Assembly: GCF_026968045.1 (NCBI RefSeq)
Contig: NZ_JAPVBQ010000003.1
Location: 404,060-468,059 of the forward strand
Source of the DNA: Modestobacter sp. VKM Ac-2977
Lineage (GTDB): Bacteria > Actinomycetota > Actinomycetes > Mycobacteriales > Geodermatophilaceae
Direction: 5' to 3'
DNA length: 64,000 bases
This document shows positions 8,618-16,999 of this stretch, one piece after another. Every line of letters starts with the position of its first letter. The first letter of the stretch is position 1. The position numbers were made by a program, and so were the translations under genes. The notes under the pieces are model-generated. The model saw only the letters and a list, made by a program, of their open reading frames with translations. It searched no databases and had not been told where the DNA came from.

Positions 8618-9022
8618 TCAGTCGGGCAGGACGACGTCCAGGGTGAGGAGCTCGTGGGCGACCGTGCCCGTGCCGCTCAGCCCGGCCAGCGCGGCGGTGC
8701 CCGAACCGGCGACCACCCGGGCCCACTGGGTGGTCGCCACGCCCTGGCCCATGGCGGCGCCGTGCTCCAGGACGAAGCTGCCCCGCCGGCCGGCGAGGGC
8801 GCCGGTGATCCGCTCCTGCGCCACGTAGGAGGCGCCGTGCTCGCCCTGGGTGGTGAGCGCGTGGCCGGTGGCCGAGCCGGTGAGGTTGTCGCCCTGGTAG
8901 GTCTTCACCAGCACGACCCGCGCGGTGGCCGGCGCGCCGGGCTCGGCGGTCTCCGGGTCGGGGACCGCGTCCCAGGTGTCGATGGTGAACGGCGCGGTCA
9001 GGTGCAGGTCCATGCCCGGCAT
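8618..9022 (-). CDS. DUF3224-family small protein
   Basis: 134 residues (125 if the second ATG at 9011-9013 is used). Motifs of the DUF3224 barrel are visible: RVVLVKTYQGDNLTGSATG, YVAQERITGAL, GRRGSFVLEHG and a C-terminal GTVAHELLTLDVVLPD. The family is small, single-domain and of unproven biochemical role. No signal peptide or membrane segment is seen. It is divergent from the FAD monooxygenase with about 55 bp between starts. Confidence 0.75.
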   Translation of the reverse strand: MPGMDLHLTAPFTIDTWDAVPDPETAEPGAPATARVVLVKTYQGDNLTGSATGHALTTQGEHGASYVAQERITGALAGRRGSFVLEHGAAMGQGVATTQWARVVAGSGTAALAGLSGTGTVAHELLTLDVVLPD

Positions 9023-9078
9023 CCTGGCCCGTGGCCTGCCGTCTGTCCTGGGGTCGGGCCACGGGCAGACTCATCGCC

Positions 9079-10482
9079 GTGACGGTCGTGGTGGTCGGTG
9101 CCGGACCGGTCGGGGTGACGGCGGCGCTGCTGCTGGCCCGCCGGGGCATCGACGTCCTGGTGCTCGACCGCCACCCGGCCGCCTACCCGCAGCCGCGGGC
9201 GGTGCACCTGGACGACGAGTCGCTGCGGGTGCTGCAGGCCGCCGGCGTCGCCGAGGCGTTCGCCGCGGTCAGCCGGCCGATGGCCGGGCTGCGCCTGCTG
9301 GACGGCGAGCACCGCACGCTCGTCGAGTTCGGGCGGGGGGACGGCGAGCACGGTTGGCCGCAGGCGTCGATGTTCAGCCAGCCCGACCTGGAGGCGGTGC
9401 TGCGCGACGCGCTGGCCGCCGAGCCCCGGGCCGAGCTGCGCGGCGGGGTCGAGGTGTTGCACGTGGAACAACCCGGACCTGTCCGGCTCACCGTCCGCGA
9501 CCGGGCCACCGGCGTCGAGGAGGAGCTGGTCGCCGACGCCGTGCTGGGCTGCGACGGCGCGAACAGCACGGTGCGCCGGCTGATCGGGTCGTGGATGTGC
9601 GACCTCGGCCCGGCCGAGCGCTGGCTGGTGGTCGACCTGGCCGCCGACGCCCCGCTGGACGTCTGGCCCGGGGTGCACCAGGTCTGCGACCCGGTCCGCC
9701 CGGCGACGTTCATGCCGATCGCCGGCGACCGGTACCGCGCGGAGTTCCGGCTGGCCGCGGGGGAGTCCGCCGCGGACCTCGATCTCCCGGCGCAGCTCGG
9801 CCGGTTCGGGGCGCAGGGGTGCACCGTCGTCCGGAGCGCGGAGTACACCTACGCCGCCCAGGTGGCCGACCGCTGGCGCGACCGGCGGGTGCTGCTCTGC
9901 GGCGACGCCGCCCACCTGACCCCGCCGTTCATCGGCCAGGGCCTCGGCCTGGGTCTGCGGGACGTGCACCAGCTCGCCTGGAAGCTGGCGGCGGTGCTCG
10001 ACGGCGCGGACGACGCCCTGCTCGACACCCACCAGGCCGAACGGGCGCCGCACGCCCGGGCGCTGATCCGGGTCGCGGTGCTGCTCGGCCGGCTGATGAC
10101 CGGTGGGGGCGACCGGGCCGTGCTGGTGCGCCGGGCGGTGCTGACCGCGGTGCGCAGGCTGCCGCGGCTGGCCGCCTTCGCCGCCGCCAGCCGGACGCCG
10201 CCGCTGCGTCGCGGGCCGCTGGTGCGCCGGCCCCTCGTCGCGCCCGGCTCGCCGGTCGGGTCGCTCGTGCCGCAGCCGCCGGTCCCTGGCAGCCCGCGGC
10301 TGGACGACCTGCTCGGCCCCGGCTGGGCGGTGCTCACGGCCGGCGGGCCGGTGCCCGATGACTGGCCGGGTCCCGTCGTGCGGGCCGACCAGCTCGGCTC
10401 GCCGGAGCTGGTCCGCTGGCTCGGCAGGCGTTCGGTGCTGGTGCGCCCGGACCGGATCGTGGCCGCCGTCGCCCGCGGCTAG
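9079..10482 (+). CDS. FAD-dependent aromatic-ring monooxygenase (MhpA-like)
   Basis: 467 residues from a GTG start. It has the three hallmarks of class A flavoprotein hydroxylases: N-terminal dinucleotide motif VVGAGPVGVTAALLLARRG, the middle motif VLGCDGANSTVRR, and the second FAD motif CGDAAHLTPPFIGQGLGLGLRD. Such enzymes hydroxylate phenolic rings with NAD(P)H and O2; the closest group appears to be MhpA-like 3-(3-hydroxyphenyl)propionate hydroxylases. The C-terminal thioredoxin-like region is present. A GTTGCACGTGGAAC site lies inside the gene at 9456-9469. The next gene starts 9 bp downstream, so they may be cotranscribed. Substrate unknown. Confidence 0.85.
   Translation: MTVVVVGAGPVGVTAALLLARRGIDVLVLDRHPAAYPQPRAVHLDDESLRVLQAAGVAEAFAAVSRPMAGLRLLDGEHRTLVEFGRGDGEHGWPQASMFSQPDLEAVLRDALAAEPRAELRGGVEVLHVEQPGPVRLTVRDRATGVEEELVADAVLGCDGANSTVRRLIGSWMCDLGPAERWLVVDLAADAPLDVWPGVHQVCDPVRPATFMPIAGDRYRAEFRLAAGESAADLDLPAQLGRFGAQGCTVVRSAEYTYAAQVADRWRDRRVLLCGDAAHLTPPFIGQGLGLGLRDVHQLAWKLAAVLDGADDALLDTHQAERAPHARALIRVAVLLGRLMTGGGDRAVLVRRAVLTAVRRLPRLAAFAAASRTPPLRRGPLVRRPLVAPGSPVGSLVPQPPVPGSPRLDDLLGPGWAVLTAGGPVPDDWPGPVVRADQLGSPELVRWLGRRSVLVRPDRIVAAVARG
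9455..9470 (+). promoter_or_regulatory. parS-like 16-mer, site 1
   Basis: TGTTGCACGTGGAACA inside the monooxygenase gene. It differs from the widespread parS palindrome TGTTTCACGTGAAACA at two positions. The same 14-mer core GTTGCACGTGGAAC occurs again at 18246-18259 and 50749-50762. Here it uses TTG for leucine and GAA for glutamate, where this genome mostly uses CTG and GAG. Confidence 0.5.
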
Positions 10483-10491
10483 CGTGGCCGG

Positions 10492-11706
10492 ATGACCGCC
10501 ATCGGGCCCTTCGACGTCGCCGCACTCCGCGCCCACTTCCCCGCCCTCACCGACGGTGCCGCGCACTTCGACGGCCCGGGCGGCTCGCAGACGCCGGACG
10601 TCGTCGCGCAGGCGGTCGCCGCCACGATGACCCAGCCGATGGCCAACCGCGGCTCGGTCACCCAGGCCGAGCGCAACGCCGACGCGGTGGTGCGGGAAGC
10701 CCGGCAGGCGGTCGCCGACCTGACCGGCGGGGATCCCGGCGGCGTCGTCTTCGGGCGCAGCGCCACCGCACTGACCTACGACCTGTCCCGGGCGCTCTCC
10801 GCCGGCTGGGGGCCCGGCGACGAGGTGGTCGTGACCCGGCTGGACCACGACGCCAACATCCGTCCCTGGGTGCAGGCAGCCGAGGCCCGGGGCGCCACGG
10901 TGCGCTGGGCCGACTTCGACCCGCCCACCGGCGAGCTCGACCCCGCGACCGTCGGGGCACTGCTGTCCGAGCGCACCCGGCTGGTCGCCGTCACCGGCGC
11001 CTCCAACCTGATCGGCACCCGCCCCGACGTCGCCGCGATCACCGCGCTGGCGCACGAGGCCGGGGCGCTGACCTGGGTGGACGGCGTGCACCTGACCGCC
11101 CACGCGCCGGTCGACGTCACCGCGCTGGGGGCCGACTTCTTCGTCTGCTCGCCCTACAAGTTCCTCGGCCCGCACTGCGGCTGCCTGGTCGCCGCACCGG
11201 AGCTGCTGGAGACCCTCCACCCGGACAAGCTGCTGCCCTCCAGCAACGCCGTCCCGGAGCGGTTCGAGCTGGGCACGCTGCCCTACGAGCTGCTGGCCGG
11301 CACCACGGCGGCGATCGACCTGCTCGCCGCCCAGGCCGGCCCCGAGGGCGACCGCCGCAGCCGGCTGGTGGCCGCGATGGCCGCCATCGAGCAGCACGAG
11401 GACCGGCTGCGGGAGCGGATCGAGGACGGCGTCCGAGCCCTGCCCGGGGTGACCGTGTGGTCGCGCGCCGCGCACCGCACCCCGACCCTGCTGCTCACCT
11501 TCGCCGGCCGCAACGCCGCCGACGCGTACCGCTCCCTGGCCGAGCGCGGCGTCAACGCCCCCGCCGGCTCGTTCTACGCGCTCGAGGCCAGCCGCCACCT
11601 CGGGCTGGGCGACACCGGCGGCCTGCGGGTCGGGCTGGCACCGTACAACGACGACGCCGACGTCGACCGGCTGCTGGCCGGGCTGCAGGAGTTCCTCGCC
11701 TCCTGA
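10492..11706 (+). CDS. Cysteine desulfurase-like PLP enzyme
   Basis: 404 residues, class V aminotransferase fold. The pyridoxal-phosphate lysine is in the motif CSPYKFLGPHCG (lysine codon 11158-11160), preceded by TWVDGVHLTAH, which holds the cofactor-binding aspartate and histidine. The start reads AHFDGPGGSQTP, typical of the cysteine desulfurase-like subgroup (TIGR01976) rather than true SufS or IscS. No SUF genes adjoin it. Substrate could be cysteine or another amino acid; XdhC-associated enzymes need a sulfur donor, which is a possible but unsupported link. It follows the monooxygenase by 9 bp. Confidence 0.83.
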   Translation: MTAIGPFDVAALRAHFPALTDGAAHFDGPGGSQTPDVVAQAVAATMTQPMANRGSVTQAERNADAVVREARQAVADLTGGDPGGVVFGRSATALTYDLSRALSAGWGPGDEVVVTRLDHDANIRPWVQAAEARGATVRWADFDPPTGELDPATVGALLSERTRLVAVTGASNLIGTRPDVAAITALAHEAGALTWVDGVHLTAHAPVDVTALGADFFVCSPYKFLGPHCGCLVAAPELLETLHPDKLLPSSNAVPERFELGTLPYELLAGTTAAIDLLAAQAGPEGDRRSRLVAAMAAIEQHEDRLRERIEDGVRALPGVTVWSRAAHRTPTLLLTFAGRNAADAYRSLAERGVNAPAGSFYALEASRHLGLGDTGGLRVGLAPYNDDADVDRLLAGLQEFLAS

Positions 11707-11751
11707 CCGCGCCCGCCGACCCTGGGTACACCGCACCCAGGTCCGGCGCGG
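11707..11751. terminator. Hairpin after the cysteine desulfurase-like gene
   Basis: Inner stem CCTGGGT (11721-11727) with ACCCAGG (11735-11741), supported by outer arms CCGCGC (11707-11712) and GCGCGG (11746-11751). It starts one base after the stop codon and precedes the next gene by about 40 bp. Confidence 0.55.
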
Positions 11752-11788
11752 CCTGGATGGCCCTCGGTCGGGCCCACAGGGTCGTGGC

Positions 11789-12502
11789 ATGACCACGACA
11801 CACCAGCTGAGCGACGACGTCCTCCCGGCGCTCCTCGCCAACCAGGCAGGCGGGCACCGCCCGCTGCTGTTCACGCACGCGACGGTGCGCACGATGGACC
11901 CCCTGGTCGGCGACCTGACCGACGCCGACGTGCTGCTCCGCTGCACCGAGATCGTGCGGGTGGGGCCGGGCCTGCACACCGCCGCTGAAGAGGACGACGC
12001 CCTGGTCGTCGACTGCACCGGGTTCACGATCGCGCCGGCGGTCATCGAGACCGGGGCAGTGGCCGGGCAGCGGGACCGGGTCGGCAGCCTGACGCCGGGC
12101 GACCCGGCCACCTTCGGCGTGGTCCCGTCCGCGGACACCCGGCCGGTCGAGCAGCTGGTCTGGTACACCGCCGGCGCTGCGGCGATCGTGGCCGACGGCG
12201 TCGTCCAGCGATGGAACGGGCGCCGGCTCGCCGCCCCGATCGACGAGACGGGCCCGGGCCGCGCCCCGGCCGACAGCCCGCATCTGGGGACGTGGGTCGA
12301 CGAGACCGGTCTCATCCACCAGGAGCTGACCGCCGACGGCCGGTACGACGAGACCCGGGGAGGCCGCCCGCACGCCTACCAGGGGGCGTTCTGGCTCAGC
12401 GGGGACCGCATCATCTACCGTGACGACCTCGGCTTCTGGGCCTACGGCCGGTTCTGCGACGGCCTGCTCCACCACGGCGGGTACGTCTTCCGCCGCCGCT
12501 GA
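11789..12502 (+). CDS. Atu4866-domain protein with barrel-less amidohydrolase-like N-terminal part
   Basis: 237 residues. Residues 25-75 resemble the first beta-sandwich part of amidohydrolases (THATVRTMDPLVGDLTDADVLL). The region around VGSLTPGDPATFGVV and AAAIVADGVVQRWNG resembles the closing part of the same sandwich, but the catalytic TIM barrel between them is absent and no HxH motif is present. The C-terminal 60 residues (GTWVDETGLIHQ, YQGAFWLSGDRIIYRDDLGFWAYG) match the small Atu4866 domain, whose function is unknown. The protein should therefore have no amidohydrolase activity. Domain reading is by motif only. Confidence 0.65.
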   Translation: MTTTHQLSDDVLPALLANQAGGHRPLLFTHATVRTMDPLVGDLTDADVLLRCTEIVRVGPGLHTAAEEDDALVVDCTGFTIAPAVIETGAVAGQRDRVGSLTPGDPATFGVVPSADTRPVEQLVWYTAGAAAIVADGVVQRWNGRRLAAPIDETGPGRAPADSPHLGTWVDETGLIHQELTADGRYDETRGGRPHAYQGAFWLSGDRIIYRDDLGFWAYGRFCDGLLHHGGYVFRRR

Positions 12503-12513
12503 CCACCCACGGG

Positions 12514-13272
12514 TCAACGGGGGTTCTGGACGGCCCCGGCGTCGGACGTGACCCCGGCGTTCGGAGGCGTCTCGGAGACCGTGCCGGTCGACTGGGCCCA
12601 GGCCAGCAACAGGCCCACGACCAGGACGACGACCACCGGGACCAGCGCCAGCGGCCGCAGCCCCCGTCGTCCCGCGGAGAAGAGCAGCGCGACGATCCCC
12701 ATCCCGACGATCAGGCCGACGTTCATGCCGAGCAGCAGCAGCCCCCCGAGTGCGGGGGCCAGCTCGCCGACGTGCACCGCGATCGCCGACGCACCGACGG
12801 CGGGGACCAGGGCCAGTGCAGCGACGGTGCCGATGAGGGTGTCGGTCTTCTCGCCGGCCTGGGCGGTCGTCCCGGCCAGGCCGGCAGCCACCGCGGCGGC
12901 CATGGACCACCAGCCGGGGTGGACGCGCTCCTGCAGGAGCGGCTGTTCCATCAGCACGGCGTCCGGGGCGACGACACCCAGCGCGGTCATCACCGCGGTG
13001 GTGGCCCACGCGGCGGCGAAGGCCACCGCGAGGCCGATCAGCGCGACCCGCAGGCCGCGCCCGGCCTCGCCGCGACGATGCGCCACCAGCGCGAACGGGA
13101 CCAGGGCCAACGGGGGCATCAGCGGCGCCACGATCATCGACCCGATCAGGATCGGGACCGAGTCCGACAGCAGCGCGACCGAGGCGAGGACCCCGGACGT
13201 GGCCATGAACAGCAGGTAGCTGCCGGACAGCTGGACCTGGGACGCGATCTTGTCGACCGTGTCGTGGTCCAT
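12514..13272 (-). CDS. DUF389 integral membrane protein
   Basis: 252 residues from ATG 13270-13272; an in-frame GTG 30 nt upstream is an alternative. It shows the DUF389 pattern: an amphipathic start, then segments with LLSDSVPILIGSMIVAPLMPPL and a series of about six transmembrane helices ending in a polar tail. The motif GSMIVAPLMPP is characteristic of the family, which is widespread in actinomycetes and has no settled function. It converges on the Atu4866-domain gene with 11 bp between stops. Confidence 0.78.
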   Translation of the reverse strand: MDHDTVDKIASQVQLSGSYLLFMATSGVLASVALLSDSVPILIGSMIVAPLMPPLALVPFALVAHRRGEAGRGLRVALIGLAVAFAAAWATTAVMTALGVVAPDAVLMEQPLLQERVHPGWWSMAAAVAAGLAGTTAQAGEKTDTLIGTVAALALVPAVGASAIAVHVGELAPALGGLLLLGMNVGLIVGMGIVALLFSAGRRGLRPLALVPVVVVLVVGLLLAWAQSTGTVSETPPNAGVTSDAGAVQNPR

Positions 13273-13361
13273 CAGGCGCGGGAGCGGGGGTGCGGGCACG
13301 TGGTCATCCTGGGCCGGGGGAGGGCACCTGGCAGGTCCGGGGCCCCGCAGTGGCCTGGAGG

Positions 13362-13832
13362 TCAGCGCGGCTCGGCCTCCGCGATGGCCTTGAGGGCGGC
13401 GAGCGTGGCCGGGATGCCCGCGTGGGCGGCGTGGGTGCGGTCGTCGATCTGCTGCTGGGCGTCGGCGCCGTACCGCTCGGCGAAGAACTCCTGGCCGGCG
13501 GGGAGGAACTCCCAGGACTCGGTCAGCCGGGTGCCGCCCGCGACCGGCTCCATCGTGAAGCCCCACCGCACCAGCTTCCCGCCGACCAGGAAGGCGAACT
13601 CCCGGCCGGGCTCGGCGGCCACCACCTGGCTGCGGGTCTCCCACGTCCGCCCGGGCACCTCGTTGCGGCCGGTGAACCAGGCACCCACCTCGGCCGAGGC
13701 CCCCTCGTCCCACCAGCAGGCGGTGCAGATGGGGCTCCACTCGCCGGTCCGGGTCACGTCGGACACCAGCGCGTAGAGCTCCTCGGGCGAGGACCGGACG
13801 ACGACGGAACCGGAGTGGGTCAGCGCGTTCAC
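13362..13832 (-). CDS. SRPBCC/polyketide-cyclase-like small ligand-binding protein
   Basis: 156 residues from GTG at 13830-13832. The START-like pattern is clear: an early strand HSGSVVVRSSPEELYALVSDVTRTGEWSP, a central strand GGKLVRWGFTMEPVAGGTRLTESWEF and a long C-terminal helix (ATLAALKAIAEA). Proteins of this fold bind hydrophobic ligands or modify them. No partner gene suggests a ligand. It lies upstream of the DUF389 gene on the same strand with a gap of 89 bp. Confidence 0.78.
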   Translation of the reverse strand: MNALTHSGSVVVRSSPEELYALVSDVTRTGEWSPICTACWWDEGASAEVGAWFTGRNEVPGRTWETRSQVVAAEPGREFAFLVGGKLVRWGFTMEPVAGGTRLTESWEFLPAGQEFFAERYGADAQQQIDDRTHAAHAGIPATLAALKAIAEAEPR

Positions 13833-13988
13833 CGAGGCAGTCTCGCAGTGCTCCGCCGGTGTGTCGCGACGCCCGGCGCGTGGAAGCAGGACCGGCGGGT
13901 ACCGCATCCCTCGTGCAGGGCGGTGACGGGTGCCTCAGCAGGCTCCCTGATCGCTGACTGCGTCCACCACGATCCGAGGAGCCCCGCG

Positions 13989-14540
13989 ATGGCCCGCAAC
14001 ACCCTGTCCCGTTCCCTGCACGACGTCGGCCTCGCCGCCTGGTTCGGCGGCACGCTCGCCAACGCCGTCGCGCTGAACCCCGCCTCCGGCGAGGCGGGCA
14101 GCGCCCGCGCCACCGGCGCCGTCGCCAACGCCGGCTGGAACCGGTGGACGCCGGTCAACGCCGCCGCCATCGGCGCGCACCTGATCGGCAGCGTCGGCCA
14201 GCTGCAGGCGAACAAGCAGCGCGTCGCCCAGCAGCAGGGCGTGAAGGCGATGTCGACGGCCAAGACGGCGCTGACGGCGGCCGCGCTCGGCGTCACCGCC
14301 TACAGCCGGCTGCTCGGCAAGATCGTCGACCAGGGCGGCGCCACCCCGTCCAAGCGCGCCACCAGGCCCTCCAAGCGGGCCCGCGGCGAGGTCGCGGCCG
14401 CGCAGATGCGGCTGGACCAGCTGCAGTGGGTGATCCCGGCCATCACCGGGGCGCTCGTCGTCGTCAGCTCCTACGCGGGGGAGCAGCAGCGCCCGTCCGA
14501 GGTGCTGCGCGGCGTCACCGTGAAGCCCGCGACCGTCTGA
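13989..14540 (+). CDS. Conserved hypothetical protein with hydrophobic segments
   Basis: 183 residues; ATG at 13989 is supported by CGAGGAG about 9 nt upstream. The N terminus MARNTLSRSLHDVGLAAWFGG and following residues contain Gly/Ala-rich hydrophobic stretches, and a weak membrane-like helix VIPAITGALVVVSSYAG lies near the C terminus. A basic linker (SKRATRPSKRARGE) separates the two. I do not recognise a named domain. It probably associates with the membrane. A strong hairpin follows the stop codon. Confidence 0.65.
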   Translation: MARNTLSRSLHDVGLAAWFGGTLANAVALNPASGEAGSARATGAVANAGWNRWTPVNAAAIGAHLIGSVGQLQANKQRVAQQQGVKAMSTAKTALTAAALGVTAYSRLLGKIVDQGGATPSKRATRPSKRARGEVAAAQMRLDQLQWVIPAITGALVVVSSYAGEQQRPSEVLRGVTVKPATV

Positions 14541-14544
14541 GCCG

Positions 14545-14588
14545 AGCCGGGGGCGCGGGAGCAGCTCGACTGCCCCGCGCCCCCGGCT
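14545..14588. terminator. 15-bp hairpin between convergent genes
   Basis: Perfect 15-bp arms, AGCCGGGGGCGCGGG (14545-14559) and CCCGCGCCCCCGGCT (14574-14588), with a 14-nt loop. It separates the stop of the hypothetical membrane protein gene from the stop of the convergent mftR gene and can serve both. Confidence 0.8.
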
Positions 14589-14594
14589 GCCCGG

Positions 14595-15206
14595 TCAGCC
14601 GGGCAGCCGCAGTGACGGGAAGCCGGCGGCCAGCTCGTCGAACGCCTGGTGCAGCGCGGTGCCCAGGGTGATCCGGCCGTCGGCCAGCCACAGCTCGAAG
14701 GCCGTCGTCGCGGCGGCGCGGGTGCTCGTCGCGACCAGCCGCGGCACCAGCGCATCCGGCGCCACCCCGGTCCGCCGCGCCACGTGCGCGGCGACGACCC
14801 GGTCGACGTCGGCGTAGCGCACCTGGGAGTGCGCCAGCAGCGCCGGCTCGGTCAGGATCAGCCGCATCCGCTGGCGCAGCATCGGCAGGTCGGCCGGTGC
14901 GTAGTCGTTCACCTCGACGTAGGCGGCGTAGACCGAGGCCAGCACCGGCTGGTCAGCCGCAGCGGCGGCGAGCATCCCCTCCAGCCGGACGACGTGGCCG
15001 TCGAACTGGCCCCAGACCGCGTCGGCCTTGGTGCCGCAGTGCCGGAAGAAGGTGCGCCGGCTGATCCCGGCGGCGTCGGCCACCTCGTCGATGGTCACCG
15101 CCTCGAACCCCTGCGCGGTGAACAGGTCGAGGGCGGCCTGCTCGATCCGGGCGCGGGTCTCCTCGCGGGCGTCGGCCGCGACCATCGTCTCGGTCACGGT
15201 CCCCAT
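14595..15206 (-). CDS. mftR: TetR-family mycofactocin regulator MftR
   Basis: 203 residues. An N-terminal TetR helix-turn-helix spans about residues 18-65 (RIEQAALDLFTAQGF, then TIDEVADAAGISRRTFFRHCGTKADAVWGQFD). The tryptophan-containing end of this motif matches the MftR group (TIGR03968), in which mycobacterial members repress the mft genes and respond to acyl-CoA. It is divergently transcribed from mftA with 126 bp between starts, the standard mftR-mftA arrangement. The inducer here is unknown. Assignment rests on motif and context together. Confidence 0.9.
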   Translation of the reverse strand: MGTVTETMVAADAREETRARIEQAALDLFTAQGFEAVTIDEVADAAGISRRTFFRHCGTKADAVWGQFDGHVVRLEGMLAAAAADQPVLASVYAAYVEVNDYAPADLPMLRQRMRLILTEPALLAHSQVRYADVDRVVAAHVARRTGVAPDALVPRLVATSTRAAATTAFELWLADGRITLGTALHQAFDELAAGFPSLRLPG

Positions 15207-15273
15207 CCTGCTCCCCGGCAGCGCGGTGACCCCCCGGCGCCGCGCTCAGCGGTCGCAGCGCTTGCCGGTGGCA

Positions 15274-15316
15274 CTGGGTGTCACCTACGGTCTGCCGGGT
15301 CAGGTCCGTGACCCAG
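15274..15316. promoter_or_regulatory. Candidate operator between mftR and mftA
   Basis: CTGGGTGTCAC at 15274-15284 and GTGACCCAG at 15308-15316 form an inverted repeat (outer CTGGGT/ACCCAG and inner GTCAC/GTGAC elements, unequal spacing). It lies in the 126-bp divergent region and reaches to 17 bp before the mftA start. It is a reasonable MftR site but has no independent support. Confidence 0.4.
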
Positions 15317-15332
15317 CTCACCCGGAGGCACC

Positions 15333-15452
15333 GTGCCCGAGACGACGCAGGACGAGCTCACCGTCGAGACCCCCGCGGCCCCCGAGGAGGCCCTGGTCGA
15401 GGAGTCCCTCGTGGAGGAGGTCTCCATCGACGGCATGTGCGGCGTCTACTGA
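15333..15452 (+). CDS. mftA: Mycofactocin precursor peptide MftA
   Basis: 39 residues from GTG at 15333, with CGGAGG 5 nt upstream. The leader is acidic (PEEALVEESLVEEVS) and the C terminus is the family-defining core IDGMCGVY. Known chemistry of the family: MftC, with MftB, decarboxylates and cyclises the last Val-Tyr pair, MftE releases it, MftD oxidises it to premycofactocin, and MftF adds glucose units. Every residue of the conserved core is intact, so the peptide should be a substrate. The stop is followed 10 bp later by mftB. Confidence 0.96.
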   Translation: MPETTQDELTVETPAAPEEALVEESLVEEVSIDGMCGVY

Positions 15453-15462
15453 TCCGCGCCCG

Positions 15463-15780
15463 ATGACCTCGCCTGCTCCGGCCCCAGCGGGGGTCGACCC
15501 AGCGGTGTTCGACCCGGAGCTGCCCTGGCAGCGTGCCCGGTCGGTCGCGCTGCGGCCGGAGCCCTTCGGGGCGCTGGTCTACCACTTCGGCACCCGGAAG
15601 CTCTCCTTCCTCAAGTCGAAGACGCTGGTCCGGGTCGTGGAGACCCTCGCCGACCACCCCACCGCCACGGCCGCCCTCGTCGCGTGCGAGGTGCCGGAGT
15701 CGCAGCGCCCGACCTACGTGAAGGCGCTGGCCGACCTGGCCCGGTCGCAGATGATCGAACGACGGAAGGCAGCCGCGTGA
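15463..15780 (+). CDS. mftB: Mycofactocin peptide chaperone MftB
   Basis: 105 residues from ATG at 15463, an RRE/PqqD-like protein. The region ALRPEPFGALVYHFGTRKLSFLKSKTLVRVVETL is typical of MftB, which binds the MftA leader and presents it to the radical SAM enzyme. Its stop overlaps the GTG start of mftC by 4 bp, so production of the two partners is coupled. Length is normal for the family. Confidence 0.95.
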   Translation: MTSPAPAPAGVDPAVFDPELPWQRARSVALRPEPFGALVYHFGTRKLSFLKSKTLVRVVETLADHPTATAALVACEVPESQRPTYVKALADLARSQMIERRKAAA

Positions 15781-16994
15781 CCGCCGTCCTCCCCTCCCGC
15801 CCCACCGGCGGGAGGCTGATCGACCAGTTCGAGTACGGCCTGGACGCCCCGATTTGCCTGACCTGGGAGCTCACCTACGCCTGCAACCTGGCGTGCGTGC
15901 ACTGCCTGTCCTCCTCGGGACGGCGGGACCCCCGGGAGCTGTCCACCGCTGAGGCCGAGGCGGTGATCGACGAGCTGCAGCGGATGCAGGTCTTCTACGT
16001 CAACGTCGGTGGCGGCGAGCCCACGGTGCGGCCGGACTTCTGGCACCTGCTGGACTATGCGATCGGGCACGACGTCGGAGTGAAGTTCTCCACCAACGGC
16101 GTGAAGCTGGACAAGGCCCGGGCGCAGCAGCTGGCCCGCACCGACTACGTCGACGTGCAGATCTCCCTGGACGGCGCCACCGCGGAGGTCAACGACCGGG
16201 TCCGCGGCACTGGCTCGTTCGCCACCGCCACGAAGGCGTTGGAGAACCTGGCCGAGGCCGGGATGAAGGACTTCAAGGTCTCGGTCGTGGTCACCCGGGA
16301 GAACGCCGGGCAGCTGGACGAGTTCAAGGCGCTCACCGACTCCTACGGCGCCCAGCTGCGGATCACCCGGCTGCGGCCCTCGGGCCGTGGGGCCGACGTC
16401 TGGGAGCAGCTGCACCCCACGATGGCCCAGCAGAAGGACCTGTACTCCTGGCTGCTGGCCAACGGCGACAACGTGCTCACCGGCGACTCGTTCTTCCACC
16501 TCTCCGCGTTCGGCGAGGCCCTGCCCGGGCTGAACCTGTGCGGCGCCGGCCGGGTCGTGTGCCTGATCGACCCGGTCGGGGACGTCTACGCCTGCCCGTT
16601 CGCCATCCACGAGGACTTCCTGGCCGGCAACGTGCGCTCACCCGGCGGCTTCCAGCAGGTGTGGCAGAACAGTGAGCTGTTCGCCGACCTGCGCAACCCG
16701 CAGACCGGCGGCGCCTGCACCAAGTGCCAGCACTTCGACTCCTGCCGCGGCGGGTGCATGGCGGCCAAGTTCTTCACCGGCCTCCCGCTGGACGGCCCCG
16801 ACCCGGAGTGCGTGCAGGGCTACGGCGAGACCGCGCTGGCCGCCCGCGACGCGGCGACGGTCACGCCGAAGAGCCACCTCGACCACTCGCACACCGGCCC
16901 GGTACGCGGTCAGCCCACGCTGCTGGGCATGCCGGCCATCCCGCCGGCCAAGATCTGCGACGAGTCCCCGCTGGCCGGGCTGCAGCTGAGCTGA
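15777..16994 (+). CDS. mftC: Mycofactocin radical SAM maturase MftC
   Basis: 405 residues from a GTG overlapping the mftB stop. The radical SAM cluster motif CNLACVHC gives C36, C40 and C43. The SPASM region carries auxiliary-cluster cysteines (NLCGAGRVVC, DVYACPF, CTKCQHFDSCRGGC, PECVQG). MftC catalyses oxidative decarboxylation of the MftA C-terminal tyrosine and then carbon-carbon closure with the neighbouring valine. Motifs, length and position after mftAB make this secure. The gene normally next, mftD, is not here; a 13-bp-stem hairpin follows instead. Confidence 0.96.
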   Translation: MTAVLPSRPTGGRLIDQFEYGLDAPICLTWELTYACNLACVHCLSSSGRRDPRELSTAEAEAVIDELQRMQVFYVNVGGGEPTVRPDFWHLLDYAIGHDVGVKFSTNGVKLDKARAQQLARTDYVDVQISLDGATAEVNDRVRGTGSFATATKALENLAEAGMKDFKVSVVVTRENAGQLDEFKALTDSYGAQLRITRLRPSGRGADVWEQLHPTMAQQKDLYSWLLANGDNVLTGDSFFHLSAFGEALPGLNLCGAGRVVCLIDPVGDVYACPFAIHEDFLAGNVRSPGGFQQVWQNSELFADLRNPQTGGACTKCQHFDSCRGGCMAAKFFTGLPLDGPDPECVQGYGETALAARDAATVTPKSHLDHSHTGPVRGQPTLLGMPAIPPAKICDESPLAGLQLS

Positions 16995-16999
16995 CGCCC

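Noticed and set aside
8998-12315. Very long minus-strand open frame (over 1000 codons) opposite the monooxygenase and desulfurase-like genes
   Set aside because: It is antisense to genes with clear motifs, has low-complexity Arg/Gly/His-rich composition and no domain. High third-position GC removes stops from the opposite strand. Similar frames at 20868-24254, 27693-30623 and 33322-35937 were rejected for the same reason.
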